Part shown: piece after piece, positions 24,792 through 39,100 of the stretch
Position numbering within the stretch: position 1 is the stretch's first letter
Layout: each line of letters begins with the position of its first letter
NCBI RefSeq assembly: GCF_932526225.1
Contig: NC_064045.1
Location: forward strand, 8,062,138-8,126,137
DNA: 64,000 nucleotides
Reading direction: 5' to 3'
Origin: Nematostella vectensis
Lineage: Eukaryota > Cnidaria > Anthozoa > Actiniaria > Edwardsiidae
Made by a program: the position numbers and the translations under genes
Notes under the pieces: generated by a model
The model's input: only the letters and a program-made list of their open reading frames with translations
Database searches by the model: none
Told to the model about the DNA's origin: nothing

Positions 24792-26068
24792 GGCGCTGTG
24801 CTGAAATGGAAAATAGGTTTTTAAAAATAGTTTGCTGTATTTGGGAGTAGTGTCGATTGGGAAAGGTGGCGGTTTGAGAAAGTGGCGGTGGTTAAAGATC
24901 GATGAGTCTTTTAATGAAAGAATGGAGTAAAAAGGTTTATTCGGGTTCTGGTTTTAGGGAAAAAGGTGACAGTCGAGATAAAAATTAGAAGTAGAATAAA
25001 GATAGTATATAGTTTTCACCAAGGAGCATTTGACTGATGACTTGTTGGAAAGTTTTTCTCGTAAAAGTTCATTTTACGTGATCTAATGAATGCACCTTAC
25101 ACATGACTGGTGGCAACAAACCTTGGGGTAATTAATGCATGGCAATTTTTCAGGCACTATGATTATATTTGTCATAAATACCCAACAAAGAGAAAACCTT
25201 AGCCACTTGTTTTTGCTTTTATTTCTGTTATTATTATGATTTTTTTAAATAGCAGGGCACGGGTTGATAGGTGTTTTCGATTAGAGACCCAAAGAAGAGG
25301 TAAACTCGAGGAAAGTATTTGCGAGACATCGTCCATCTACATACCATCTACCCCATTCTTAGAAAAACACTTATCGAAGATGCTACTTTCTCCCATGGCC
25401 ACTTCCTTTCAGAAACGACCACCAAATAACCGAGCATATAATACTACTTTTGTGAGTTCATATACCCCATTTTTAGGATAAAACACTTATCGATGACATG
25501 CTACTTTTTCTAACGGCCACTTTCTCCCACCGCCCCCTAACGAACAAAAACACCGAGCATATAATATTACTTTTGCGAGTTCACTTATAAAAACACGCAT
25601 ATTTTACCATAATAACGGGAGCAACATCAGTCAACTGAAAAATATGACAAATACAGTAATACCCCAGTACATATCTTCTCCCCTGCTCGGCCGCCAAAAT
25701 GTGTCATTGTCATAAACTATCCTTTTCCATCAGACACATATTTTTCCTTTAATATGATAAAATACCGTTTCAGTGCATAGCATTGGAATTAACTTAAGAA
25801 ATAACACAGGTACACCACTAGATAAACAGACAAATTGTAAAAATTAGTTACCCAGCCCTCGTCCCCCCACAAAAAAAGAAAACAGTTGTTTTTGGAAACA
25901 TGGTTACTGACCTGCTCAATTTTTTTTAAGACATCAACGTCAAAAGGCATATTTTTAAATAAGTAAAAATAAAAAAAGTAAAATCCAGCAATATCCGCTT
26001 ATACCCCTCCGACAAATGATCATTTACCGGCTGAAATAAACCAGGCAAGAGTACTACAACTTACGCAC

Positions 26069-26215
26069 TTCTCTGTATCGAGTAGCTCATATTTTTCTTG
26101 TAAGCTTTGTTCTTTTCAGTTTTGAACCTTTATAAAGTTGTTAGGTTGTTTTTGATGAGAATTGAACCAATCATAGGCGTTCTTAATGAGAGGAAACTAG
26201 GCAACCAATCAAAGG
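26069..26215 (-). promoter_or_regulatory. Promoter and non-coding first exon of gene B
   Basis: Same module as for gene A: inverted CCAAT boxes, TATA box CTTTATAAAGG (26127-26137) and a first exon ending ATACAGAGAA|GTGCGTAAG at 26069. Transcription would run left into the exon starting at 24800. Confidence 0.55.
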
Positions 26216-27113
26216 CATTCTTTAAAGAGAGTAGAATAAGGCAATTATAACTTCAGGGGCAGGTGCTAATTTTCTTAATGGAATTTTAAAAAGAATAACT
26301 GGTTAACTGCATAATCCTGAATCTTATATTTTCTTTTTGCAATTTCGTCAGCTTTTTAATCTAACACAAGAAAGGACCTGATCATAAAAGTACAAAAATA
26401 CATTTTCACATCACATGTCTGTGTGGCCGTGAGGATACTTTTCGAACCCTTTATTTTCCCGTTGAAAATCCACGGCTAATTACTCTCTGCAATGTTTTAC
26501 CAGTGATGCGAAGTCGTTTTGCAAGCCAATACTGTTATGTAGATGAAAGATTGGTCATGACCAAAGTTAACAAAACTAGGAAAGACTGCTTTACTGTAAC
26601 GGTTTTACTCTGGTACCTAAAGCCTTTAAATAGCACAAAATGTCGGGGGGGGGGCGCTCGTCGTATTTTTAGGGGTCAAAACCGGGCTTGAGGTATTTTT
26701 AGGGGGTATCTGAAAGATTATAGGCTTTTTTATTAGAAATTGTATGTTTTGGGGTTCACAGAAAAAGAAGCCAACGTTTTCTAGATTATTTAATAATCCA
26801 GTATTCTGAATAGAACGCTTTGACAATTTGTCATTCGAGACATTGATATACAATGGAATACTTAGATCTGCGTTTAGTAAAATGTTAGTGAAATGTCACC
26901 CAGCCGTTAGTTTAGAGTACAAAACAGACAATGATGCTTAAATCCCAACTCTCAAAAAGGACGAGGTGACGCTTCTTTTAGAGGGAAGTTCCTATTTCTC
27001 CACTACATGCACTCTTGGGTTCTCTGGTGCTCAGCTATATCTGTTGGGGCGCTGTTTAGAATATCAAACTTTCCTTTGTTATGTTATGTGATTAAATAAT
27101 TAAATACTCGCTT

Positions 27114-28026
27114 CTAGCATGTTTCACATTTGCATTTGACAGTCACTTCAGAGTCGACCCCTTCGTTATTTTTCGCTTCGTTGATCCACATAGGTTTCGT
27201 GTGTCCCTTGTAACCAATAAACGCGTACGTCTGCCTCAGTGAGAGGAAGGTGCTGGTCGCCCCCAGACTTGAGATGGCTGCCCTTGCTGCACTGGATAAA
27301 TATTGACTTCCGTCGTCCACCACTGCTATGGCAACCATGACGTCATTCGGGAGGCCATTGATGCCATCTCTCATATCTTACCACATTTATTCGCCTCCCG
27401 CCATCTCTCAAATCTTACCGTATTTGTACGCCTTTCCGCCATCTCTCATATCTTACCCTATTTGTTCACCTTCCCGCCCACTCATATACCGTATTTGTGC
27501 ACTACCCGCCATCTATCGTATCTTACCGCATTTGTACACCTTTCCGCCATCTCACTTATGTTACCGAATTTTTTCGCCTTCCCGCTCCCTCATCTCTTAC
27601 CGCATTTGTACGCCTTCCTGCCATTTCTCATATTTTACCGCATTTGTTAACCTTCCCTCCCTTTTATATCTCACCGCATTTGTACACTTTTTTGCCATCT
27701 CAATTATCTTATAGCATTTGTACGCTACCCGCCCTCTCATATCTTACCGCATTTTTAAGCCTTTCCGCCATCTCTAATATCTCATCGTATTAGTACGCCT
27801 TCCCGCCATCTTTCTTATCTTACCGCATTTGTAAGGCTTCCCGCCCTCTATTATACCTTACCGCATCTGTACGCCTTCCCGCCTTTTCTCATCATGCATG
27901 CCATACCACTACTGCAAAGATTGTTACTGCAGTTGGTCAGCGGCTTAACTATAGCGTAGTATGCGCCAGGCGCTGCGCCAGGTGTGAAGTGAGCCGGAAA
28001 AGCGAAGTGTGTAGCACCACTTAACT
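27114..28026 (-). pseudogene. Gene C: broken PAN-ILEI copy
   Basis: Two deletions destroy this copy. The final ILEI exon survives only from 27363 to 27114 and is fused at 27364 to the 38-bp minisatellite, so its 5' part, intron 4, exon 4 and any 18-bp array are gone. Exon 3 survives from about 28026 to 27862; its start, intron 2 and all of exon 2 with the signal peptide are missing, and the sequence jumps straight into intron 1. The remaining ILEI frame is still open and nearly identical to B and D, so the loss is recent. The promoter (about 29156-29290) looks intact, so a non-coding transcript is possible. Confidence 0.85.
27364..27861. repeat. 38-bp splice-site minisatellite, fused to the truncated ILEI exon of gene C
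   Basis: About 13 units, same family as at 14950 and 24040. On the left it joins the ILEI exon mid-codon; on the right it meets the remnant exon 3 donor (GT at 27860-27861). Confidence 0.9.
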
Positions 28027-29155
28027 AAAAATAGTTTGCTGTATTTGGGAGTAGTGTCGATTGGGAAAGGTGGCGGTTTGAGAAAGTGGCGGTGGTTAAA
28101 GATCGATGAGTCTTTTAATGAAAGAATGGAGTAAAAAGGTTTATTCGGGTTCTGGTTTTAGGGAAAAAGGTGACAGTCGAGATAAAAATTAGAAGTAGAA
28201 TAAAGATAGTATATAGTTTTCACCAAGTAGCATTTGACTGATGACTTGTTGGAAAGTTTTTCTCGTAAAAGTTCATTTTACGTGATCTAATGAATGCACC
28301 TTACACATGACTGGTGGCAACAAACCTTGGGGTAATTAATGCATGGCAATTTTTCAGGCACTATGATTATATTTGTCAAAAATACCCAACAAAGAGAAAA
28401 CCTTAGCCACTTGTTTTTGCTTTTATTTCTGTTATTATTATGATTTTTTTAAATAGCAGGGCACGGGTTGATAGGTGTTTTCGATTAGATACCCAAAGAA
28501 GAGGTAAACTCGAGGAAAGTATTTGCGAGACATCGTCCATCTACATACCATCTACCCCATTCTTAGAAAAAACACTTATCGAAGATGCTACTTTCTCCCA
28601 TGGCCACTTTCTTCAACGAACGACCACCAAATAACCGAGCATATAATATTACTTTTGTGAGTTCACTTATAAAAACACGCATATTTTACCAAAATAACGA
28701 GAGCAACATCAGTCAACTGAAAAATGAAAAATATGACAAATACAGTAATACCCCAGTACATACCTTCTCCCCTGCTCGGCCGCCAAAATGTGTCATTGTC
28801 ATAAACTATCCTTTTCCATCAGACACATATTTTTCCTTTAATATGATAAAATACCGTTTCAGTGCATAGCATTGGAATTAACTTAAGAAATAACACAGGT
28901 ACACCACTAGATAAACAGACAAATTGTAAAAATTAGTTACCCAGCCCTCCTCCCCCCACAAAAAAAGGAAACAGTTGTTTTTGGAAACATGGTTACTGAC
29001 CTGCTCAATTTTTTTTAAGACATCAACGTCAAAAGGCATATTTTTAATAAGTAAAAATAAAAAAGTAAAATTCAGCAATATCCGCTTATACCCCTCCGAC
29101 AAATGATCATTTACCGGCTGAAATAAACCAGGCAAGAGTACTACAACTCACGCAC

Positions 29156-29305
29156 CTCTCTGTATCGAGTAGCTCATGTTTTTCTTGTAGCTTTGTTTTT
29201 TTCAGTTTTGAACCTTTATAAAGTTGTTAGGTTGTTATTGATGAGGAGAATTGAACCAATCATAGGCGTTCTTTTAATGAGAGGAAACTAGGCAACCAAT
29301 CAAAG
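29156..29305 (-). promoter_or_regulatory. Promoter and first exon of broken gene C
   Basis: TATA box at 29213-29223, inverted CCAAT boxes to its right and first exon ending ATACAGAGAG|GTGCGTGAG at 29156, as in gene A. Confidence 0.5.
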
Positions 29306-30132
29306 GCATTCTTTAAAGAGAGTAGAATAAGGCAATTAAAACTTCAGGGGCAGGTGCTAATTTTCTTAATGGAATTTTAAAAAAAATTACTGATTAATTG
29401 CATAATCCTGAAACTTATATTTACTTTTTGCAATTTCGTCAGCTTTTTAATCTAACACAAGAAAGGACCTGATCATAAAAGTACAAAAATACATTTTCAC
29501 ATCACATGTCTGTGTGGCCGTGAGGATACTTCTCGAATCCCTTTATTTTCCCGTTGAAAATCCACGGCTAATTTCTCTCAGCAATGTTTACCAGTGATGC
29601 GAAGACGTTTTGCAAGCCAATACTGTTATGTAGATGAAAGATTGGTCATGACCAAAGTTAACAAAAATAGGAAAGACTGCTTTACTGTAACGGTTTTACT
29701 AGGGGTCAAAACCGGGCTTGAGGTATTTTTAGGGGGTATCTGAGAGATTATAGGCTTTTCTATTAGAAAGTGTATGTTTTGGGGTTCACAGAAAAAGAAG
29801 CCAACGTTTTCTAGATTATTTATTAATCCAGTCTTCTGAACAGAACGCTTTGACAATTTGTCACAGCGATATACAATGGAATAATTAGATCTGCGTTTAG
29901 TAAAATGTTAGTGAAATGTCATCCAGCTTTCTGCCGTTAGTTTAGAGTACAAAACAGACAATGATGCTTAAATCCCAACTCTCAAAAAGGACGAGGTGAC
30001 GCTTTTAGTGGGAAGTTCCTATTTCTCCACTACATGCACTCTTGGGTTCTCTGGTACTCAGCTATATCTGTTGGGGCGCTGTTTAGAATATCAAACTTTA
30101 CTTTGTTATGTTATGTGATTAAATACTCGCTT

Positions 30133-33100
30133 CTAGCATGTTTTACATTTGCATTTGACAGTCACTTCAGAGTCGACCCCTTCGTTATTTTTTGCTTCCT
30201 TGATCCACAAAGGTTTCGTGTGTCCCTTGTAACCAATAAACGCGTACGTCTGCCTCAGTGAGAGGAAGGTGCTGGTCGCCCCCAGGCTTGAGATGGCTGC
30301 CCTTGCTGCACTGGATAAATATTGACTTCCGTCGTCCACCACTGCTATGGCAACCATAACGTCATTCGGGAGGCCATTGATGTAATTCACAATCTTAGAG
30401 CCTGCGCTAGAGTCACCGTGCGTGTCGAAGGTGGCATTAGATATGATGTGATTACTTGCGCAGTCGAAGGAGACGAAGTTGTGACCGCGATTGATGTGAA
30501 TGCCATCTACTATCTGTAACAAAGGAAGGGACACGTCAACATCTCTAAGCAAAGATGGCAAGCATTATGCTTCGTCTAAATGTTAAACGAGGGAATGGGG
30601 TGAGTGCGCGGAAATGCGTGTTGTAATAAGTGTGTTCGTAAGCCACAAAAGACAGCACTCCTTGTATTTAAAAAACAAATCGTTTTAGATAGCGTTTCGC
30701 TGCCAAAATAGCAATAAAATGACTCTTCTATAGAACTCCTTTGAGCTGATGGCCGGTTGAAAAACAAAAATGAAGAGCAACACAAGCTTGATATGATGGT
30801 GTTAGTATAAACAACAATGCAATGGACGCAGGGTGTGGCATGCAACTATACCATTGTATCAAGCCTCCACACACCCCTATCGCACACCCTTAAAAGCCCC
30901 TTTTGATAACGCAATTCGTTTCCAAGAGCACATTTTAACACATGTCAGGATGTTGAAAATTTCTATTTTTTAACAGACTAATGAATAACCCTGCTAGCAG
31001 AGCTTTGCTTTTTAAAAACACACTTTACTTGCTGATTCGCGTTTCGGGGGTTTTCGCGTTGTTCGTTTGTATCTGTGCACAAAACGACCAAAACAACGCG
31101 AGTAGCTAAAACCGCAAATACAAGTACAACCGAGAAACACTAGGGAAAAGTCTCTATTAGCAGGGTAACTAATGAATCACGCTGCTTGCATGAGTAACAA
31201 GGCTCGTAGTGAATTCTACAGCAGTATGGTAGAGAAACAGGGAACATGCTACTCAAGCATGATGTCAGCTTTTCCAAATACCATAACAACACAGCCGTAG
31301 CGAATGGCATTGGTCGTTACTTACGCAAGATGAAGCTGATGCTAATAGACTGTCTACCTTTGATGATCTAGTGCTTAGTCCTGCTAAGGTGGCTCTGAGT
31401 AAATTCAAAGAACTTTCCCAAGAGGCTAACTGATTCAGTCAGCTGCTAGCCCTATCCCGTACATGTAGTAATGCGAGTATTGTGTGACCGCCCCACAATG
31501 CCACACGAGCGCCAGTTGCTTTACTGAGTAAAGAGTTCGCCCACCATCTTTCCGAAAAACGAGTTGTTTTATTCAAAATTTCGGTACTCACATAATGAAC
31601 AACACTCTAGACTAGCTTTTCCATACTAAAACCAGGGGCGGATCCAGGATTTCAAAATAGGGGGTGGATAATGGCCGGATAGACGGCTTGTATCTGATCC
31701 AGTGGTTCGTGGTAGGTCACATAGATCCAACAATACTTCAAGCTGAACTGAATTTGTCGTGTTAGCAAACTCAAGCAGGAGATGAAACATGGACAGTACC
31801 TTCGCCGTAGTTTTTTCAAAGAAAGTGACTTTTTAATATTTCTTTTTGCTCAAAAATGGGGGTGGATATCCACCCAATCCAACCCCCCTGGAAACATTAA
31901 TGATCACCTTGTTCTTAACCTTTGGACACCCTCCAAGCTAATTGTGGTGGGTACCCTGTGTTTTATTGAGACGCATGAGCATTTTGTTAAATTCTGGTGG
32001 TACCCTGTGCTCCATGCAGTATATCAGACTGTTCCCAGCTCGGAAACTATTCTAGTTAAGGTGGCATTTTACCTTAAAGAGCTTTTAAGAATGCTTAAGC
32101 TTACCAAATGAACTCTTAACAGTTTTAAAATGGCGAAAAACAGGTTTCAAAGTAGACAAAAGCCCCGAGACGGCAAGTTATTTTAAGAATTGGCCTTACT
32201 TTTACCTTTCTTTAAAAATTGGCCTTACTTTTACTAAATGGAAGCTTATACCGTCCAATCTGATCTCTCCAGTAAGCTCCGATGATCGCACGTAGATCTG
32301 GTCCTGGTGCACTGCAAAGATTAATGTATCATAAAGAAAGGCAAGGTATCACAAAGCAAGGCAAGGAACTGAAGGCAAGTCCCACCCCCATCCCTCCCCC
32401 CACCAACACAAAAATAATCAGGAAAGGACCGCATTCATGCTACCCGCCACCTTTTGCTGAATTTGCCACCTTCCCGACATTTTTACGTAGGTCTAGATAC
32501 ATTACTAGAGCTAGATACATTACTGAAAAAAGTGGTCTAAATTTTTGGCCGATTATACTTCAAAAAGTAAATCCTAAAATCCTGAAACAATTCTCTAAAA
32601 ACTTCTTCCCCCAAAATCCCTACTTATTCAAAAAATTAGATATATTACTAGATCTGGATACATTACTAGATCTAGATACATTACTAGATCTAGATACATT
32701 ACTAGATCTAGATACATTACTAGGTCTTGATACATCACTAGATCTAGATACATTACTAGATCTGGATACATTACTAGATCTAGATACATTACTAGATCTA
32801 GATACATTACTAGGTCTTGATACATCACTAGATCTAGATACATTATTAGATCTAGATACATTACTAGATCTAGATACATTACTAGATCTAGATACATTAC
32901 TAGATCTAGATACATTACTAGATCTGGATACATTACTAGATATAGATACATTACTAGGTCTAGATACATTACTAGATCTAGATACATTACTAGATCTAGA
33001 TACATCACTAGATCTAGATACATTACTAGATCTACATACATTACTAGATCTAGATACATCACTAGATCTAGATACATTACTAGATCTAGATAAATTACTA

Positions 33101-36100
33101 GACCTAGATACATTACTAGATCTAGATACATTACTAGATCTGGATACATTACTAGATCTGGATACATTACTAGATCTAGATACATTACTAGATCTAGATA
33201 CATTACTAGATCTAGATACATTACTAGATCTAGATACATTACTAGATCTAGATACATTACTAGATCTGGATACATCACTAGATCTAGATACATTACTAGA
33301 TCTGGATACATTACTAGATCTAGATACATTACTAGATCCAGATACATTACTAGATCTAGATACATTACTAGATCTAGATACATCACTAGATCTAGATACA
33401 TTACTAGATCTAGATACATTACTAGATCTAGATACATTACTAGATCTAGATACATTACTAGATCCAGATACATTACTAGATCTAGATACATTACTAGATC
33501 TAGATACATTACTAGATCTAGATACATTACTAGAATACATTACTAGATCTAGATACATTACTAGATCTAGATACATTACTAGATCTAGATACATTACTAG
33601 AATACATTACTAGATCTAGATACATCACTAGATCTAGATACATTACTAGAATACATTACTAGATCTAGATACATTACTAGATCTAGATACATTACTAGAA
33701 TACATTACTAGATCTAGATACATTACTAGATCTAGATACATTACTAGATCTGGATACATTACTAGATCTAGATACATTACTAGAATACATTACTAGATCT
33801 AGATACATTACTAGGTCTAGATACATTACTAGATCTGGATACATTACTAGATCTAGATACATTACTAGATCTAGATACATCACTAGGTCTAGATACATTA
33901 CTAGATCTAGATACATCACTAGATCTAGATACATTACTAGACCTAGATACATTACTAGATCTAGATACATTACTAGATCTGGATACATTACTAGATCTGG
34001 ATACATTACTAGATCTAGATACATTACTAGATCTAGATACATTACTAGATCTAGATACATTACTAGATCTAGATACATTACTAGATCTAGATACATTACT
34101 AGATCTGGATACATCACTAGATCTAGATACATTACTAGATCTGGATACATTACTAGATCTAGATACATTACTAGATCCAGATACATTACTAGATCTAGAT
34201 ACATTACTAGATCTAGATACATCACTAGATCTAGATACATTACTAGATCTAGATACATTACTAGATCTAGATACATTACTAGATCTAGATACATTACTAG
34301 ATCCAGATACATTACTAGATCTAGATACATTACTAGATCTAGATACATTACTAGATCTAGATACATTACTAGAATACATTACTAGATCTAGATACATTAC
34401 TAGATCTAGATACATTACTAGATCTAGATACATTACTAGAATACATTACTAGATCTAGATACATCACTAGATCTAGATACATTACTAGAATACATTACTA
34501 GATCTAGATACATTACTAGATCTAGATACATTACTAGAATACATTACTAGATCTAGATACATTACTAGATCTAGATACATTACTAGATCTGGATACATTA
34601 CTAGATCTAGATACATTACTAGAATACATTACTAGATCTAGATACATTACTAGGTCTAGATACATTACTAGATCTGGATACATTACTAGATCTAGATACA
34701 TTACTAGATCTAGATACATCACTAGGTCTAGATACATTACTAGATCTAGATACATCACTAGATCTAGATACATTACTAGATCTGGATACATTACTAGACC
34801 TAGATTCATTACTAGATCTAGATACATTACTAGATCTGGATACATCACTAGATCTAGATACATTACTAGATCTGGATACAATACTAGATCTAGATACATT
34901 ACTAGATCTAGATACATTACTAGATCTGGATACATTACTAGATCTGGATACATTACTAGATCTGGATACATTACTAGATCTGGATACATTACTAGATCTA
35001 GATACATCACTAGATCTAGATACATTACTAGGTCTAGATACATCACTAGATCTAGATACATTACTAGATCTGGATACATTACTAGATCTAGATACATTAC
35101 TAGATCTAGATACATCACTAGATCTAGATACATTACTAGATCTAGATACATTACTAGATCTAGATACATTACTAGATCTAGATACATTACTAGATCTGGA
35201 TACATTACTAGATCTAGATACATTACTAGATCCAGATACATTACTAGATCTAGATACATTACTAGATCTAGATACATCACTAGATCTAGATACATTACTA
35301 GATCTAGATACATTACTAGATCCAGATACATTACTAGATCCAGATACATTACTAGATCTAGATACATTACTAGATCTAGATACATTACTAGATCTAGATA
35401 CATTACTAGATCTAGATACATTACTAGATCTAGATACATTACTAGATCTAGATACATCACTAGATCTAGATACATTACTAGATCTAGATACATTACTAGA
35501 TCTAGATATATTACTAGATCTAGATACATCACTAGATCTAGATACATCACTAGATCTAGATACATTACTAGATCTAGATACATTACTAGATCTAGATACA
35601 TTACTAGATCTAGATACATTACTAGATCTAGATACATTACTAGATCCAGATACATTACTAGATCTAGATACATTACTAGATCTAGATACATTACTAGATC
35701 TAGATAAATTACTAGACCTAGATACATTACTAGATCTAGATACATTACTAGATCTGGATACATTACTAGATCTGGATACATTACTAGATCTAGATACATT
35801 ACTAGATCTAGATACATTACTAGATCTAGATACATTACTAGATCTAGATACATTACTAGATCTAGATACATTACTAGATCTGGATACATCACTAGATCTA
35901 GATACATTACTAGATCTGGATACATTACTAGATCTAGATACATTACTAGATCCAGATACATTACTAGATCTAGATACATTACTAGATCTAGATACATCAC
36001 TAGATCTAGATACATTACTAGATCTAGATACATTACTAGATCTAGATACATTACTAGATCTAGATACATTACTAGATCCAGATACATTACTAGATCTAGA

Positions 36101-39100
36101 TACATTACTAGATCTAGATACATTACTAGATCTAGATACATTACTAGAATACATTACTAGATCTAGATACATTACTAGATCTAGATACATTACTAGATCT
36201 AGATACATTACTAGAATACATTACTAGATCTAGATACATCACTAGATCTAGATACATTACTAGAATACATTACTAGATCTAGATACATTACTAGATCTAG
36301 ATACATTACTAGAATACATTACTAGATCTAGATACATTACTAGATCTAGATACATTACTAGATCTGGATACATTACTAGATCTAGATACATTACTAGAAT
36401 ACATTACTAGATCTAGATACATTACTAGGTCTAGATACATTACTAGATCTGGATACATTACTAGATCTAGATACATTACTAGATCTAGATACATCACTAG
36501 GTCTAGATACATTACTAGATCTAGATACATCACTAGATCTAGATACATTACTAGATCTGGATACATTACTAGATCTAGATTCATTACTAGATCTAGATAC
36601 ATTACTAGATCTGGATACATCACTAGATCTAGATACATTACTAGATCTGGATACAATACTAGATCTAGATACATTACTAGATCTAGATACATTACTAGAT
36701 CTGGATACATTACTAGATCTGGATACATTACTAGATCTGGATACATTACTAGATCTGGATACATTACTAGATCTAGATACATCACTAGATCTAGATACAT
36801 TACTAGGTCTAGATACATCACTAGATCTAGATACATTACTAGATCTGGATACATTACTAGATCTAGAGACATGACTAGATCTAGATACATCACTAGATCT
36901 AGATACATTACTAGATCTAGATACATTACTAGATCTAGATACATTACTAGATCTAGATACATTACTAGATCTGGATACATTACTAGATCTAGATACATTA
37001 CTAGATCCAGATACATTACTAGATCTAGATACATTACTAGATCTAGATACATCACTAGATCTAGATACATTACTAGATCTAGATACATTACTAGATCCAG
37101 ATACATTACTAGATCCAGATACATTACTAGATCTAGATACATTACTAGATCTAGATACATTACTAGATCTAGATACATTACTAGATCTAGATACATTACT
37201 AGAGCTAGATACATTACTGAAAAAAGTGGTCTAAATTTTTGGCCGATTATACTTCAAAAAGTAAATCCTAAAATCCTGAAACAATTCTCTAAAAACTTCT
37301 TCCCCCAAAATCCCTACTTATTCAAAAAATTAGATATATTACTAGATCTGGATACATTACTAGATCTAGATACATTACTAGATCTAGATACATTACTAGA
37401 TCTAGATACATTACTAGGTCTTGATACATCACTAGATCTAGATACATTACTAGATCTGGATACATTACTAGATCTAGATACATTACTAGATCTAGATACA
37501 TTACTAGGTCTTGATACATCACTAGATCTAGATACATTATTAGATCTAGATACATTACTAGATCTAGATACATTACTAGATCTAGATACATTACTAGATC
37601 TAGATACATTACTAGATCTGGATACATTACTAGATATAGATACATTACTAGGTCTAGATACATTACTAGATCTAGATACATTACTAGATCTAGATACATC
37701 ACTAGATCTAGATACATTACTAGATCTACATACATTACTAGATCTAGATACATCACTAGATCTAGATACATTACTAGATCTAGATAAATTACTAGACCTA
37801 GATACATTACTAGATCTAGATACATTACTAGATCTGGATACATTACTAGATCTGGATACATTACTAGATCTAGATACATTACTAGATCTAGATACATTAC
37901 TAGATCTAGATACATTACTAGATCTAGATACATTACTAGATCTAGATACATTACTAGATCTGGATACATCACTAGATCTAGATACATTACTAGATCTGGA
38001 TACATTACTAGATCTAGATACATTACTAGATCCAGATACATTACTAGATCTAGATACATTACTAGATCTAGATACATCACTAGATCTAGATACATTACTA
38101 GATCTAGATACATTACTAGATCTAGATACATTACTAGATCTAGATACATTACTAGATCCAGATACATTACTAGATCTAGATACATTACTAGATCTAGATA
38201 CATTACTAGATCTAGATACATTACTAGAATACATTACTAGATCTAGATACATTACTAGATCTAGATACATTACTAGATCTAGATACATTACTAGAATACA
38301 TTACTAGATCTAGATACATCACTAGATCTAGATACATTACTAGAATACATTACTAGATCTAGATACATTACTAGATCTAGATACATTACTAGAATACATT
38401 ACTAGATCTAGATACATTACTAGATCTAGATACATTACTAGATCTGGATACATTACTAGATCTAGATACATTACTAGAATACATTACTAGATCTAGATAC
38501 ATTACTAGGTCTAGATACATTACTAGATCTGGATACATTACTAGATCTAGATACATTACTAGATCTAGATACATCACTAGGTCTAGATACATTACTAGAT
38601 CTAGATACATCACTAGATCTAGATACATTACTAGACCTAGATACATTACTAGATCTAGATACATTACTAGATCTGGATACATTACTAGATCTGGATACAT
38701 TACTAGATCTAGATACATTACTAGATCTAGATACATTACTAGATCTAGATACATTACTAGATCTAGATACATTACTAGATCTAGATACATTACTAGATCT
38801 GGATACATCACTAGATCTAGATACATTACTAGATCTGGATACATTACTAGATCTAGATACATTACTAGATCCAGATACATTACTAGATCTAGATACATTA
38901 CTAGATCTAGATACATCACTAGATCTAGATACATTACTAGATCTAGATACATTACTAGATCTAGATACATTACTAGATCTAGATACATTACTAGATCCAG
39001 ATACATTACTAGATCTAGATACATTACTAGATCTAGATACATTACTAGATCTAGATACATTACTAGAATACATTACTAGATCTAGATACATTACTAGATC

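Noticed and set aside
28878-29135. 85-codon minus-strand frame conserved in three copies (MPFDVDVLKKIEQ)
   Set aside because: Conservation follows the recent duplication. There is no good acceptor and the frame runs into AT-rich sequence; it lies in intron 1 beyond the predicted first exon.
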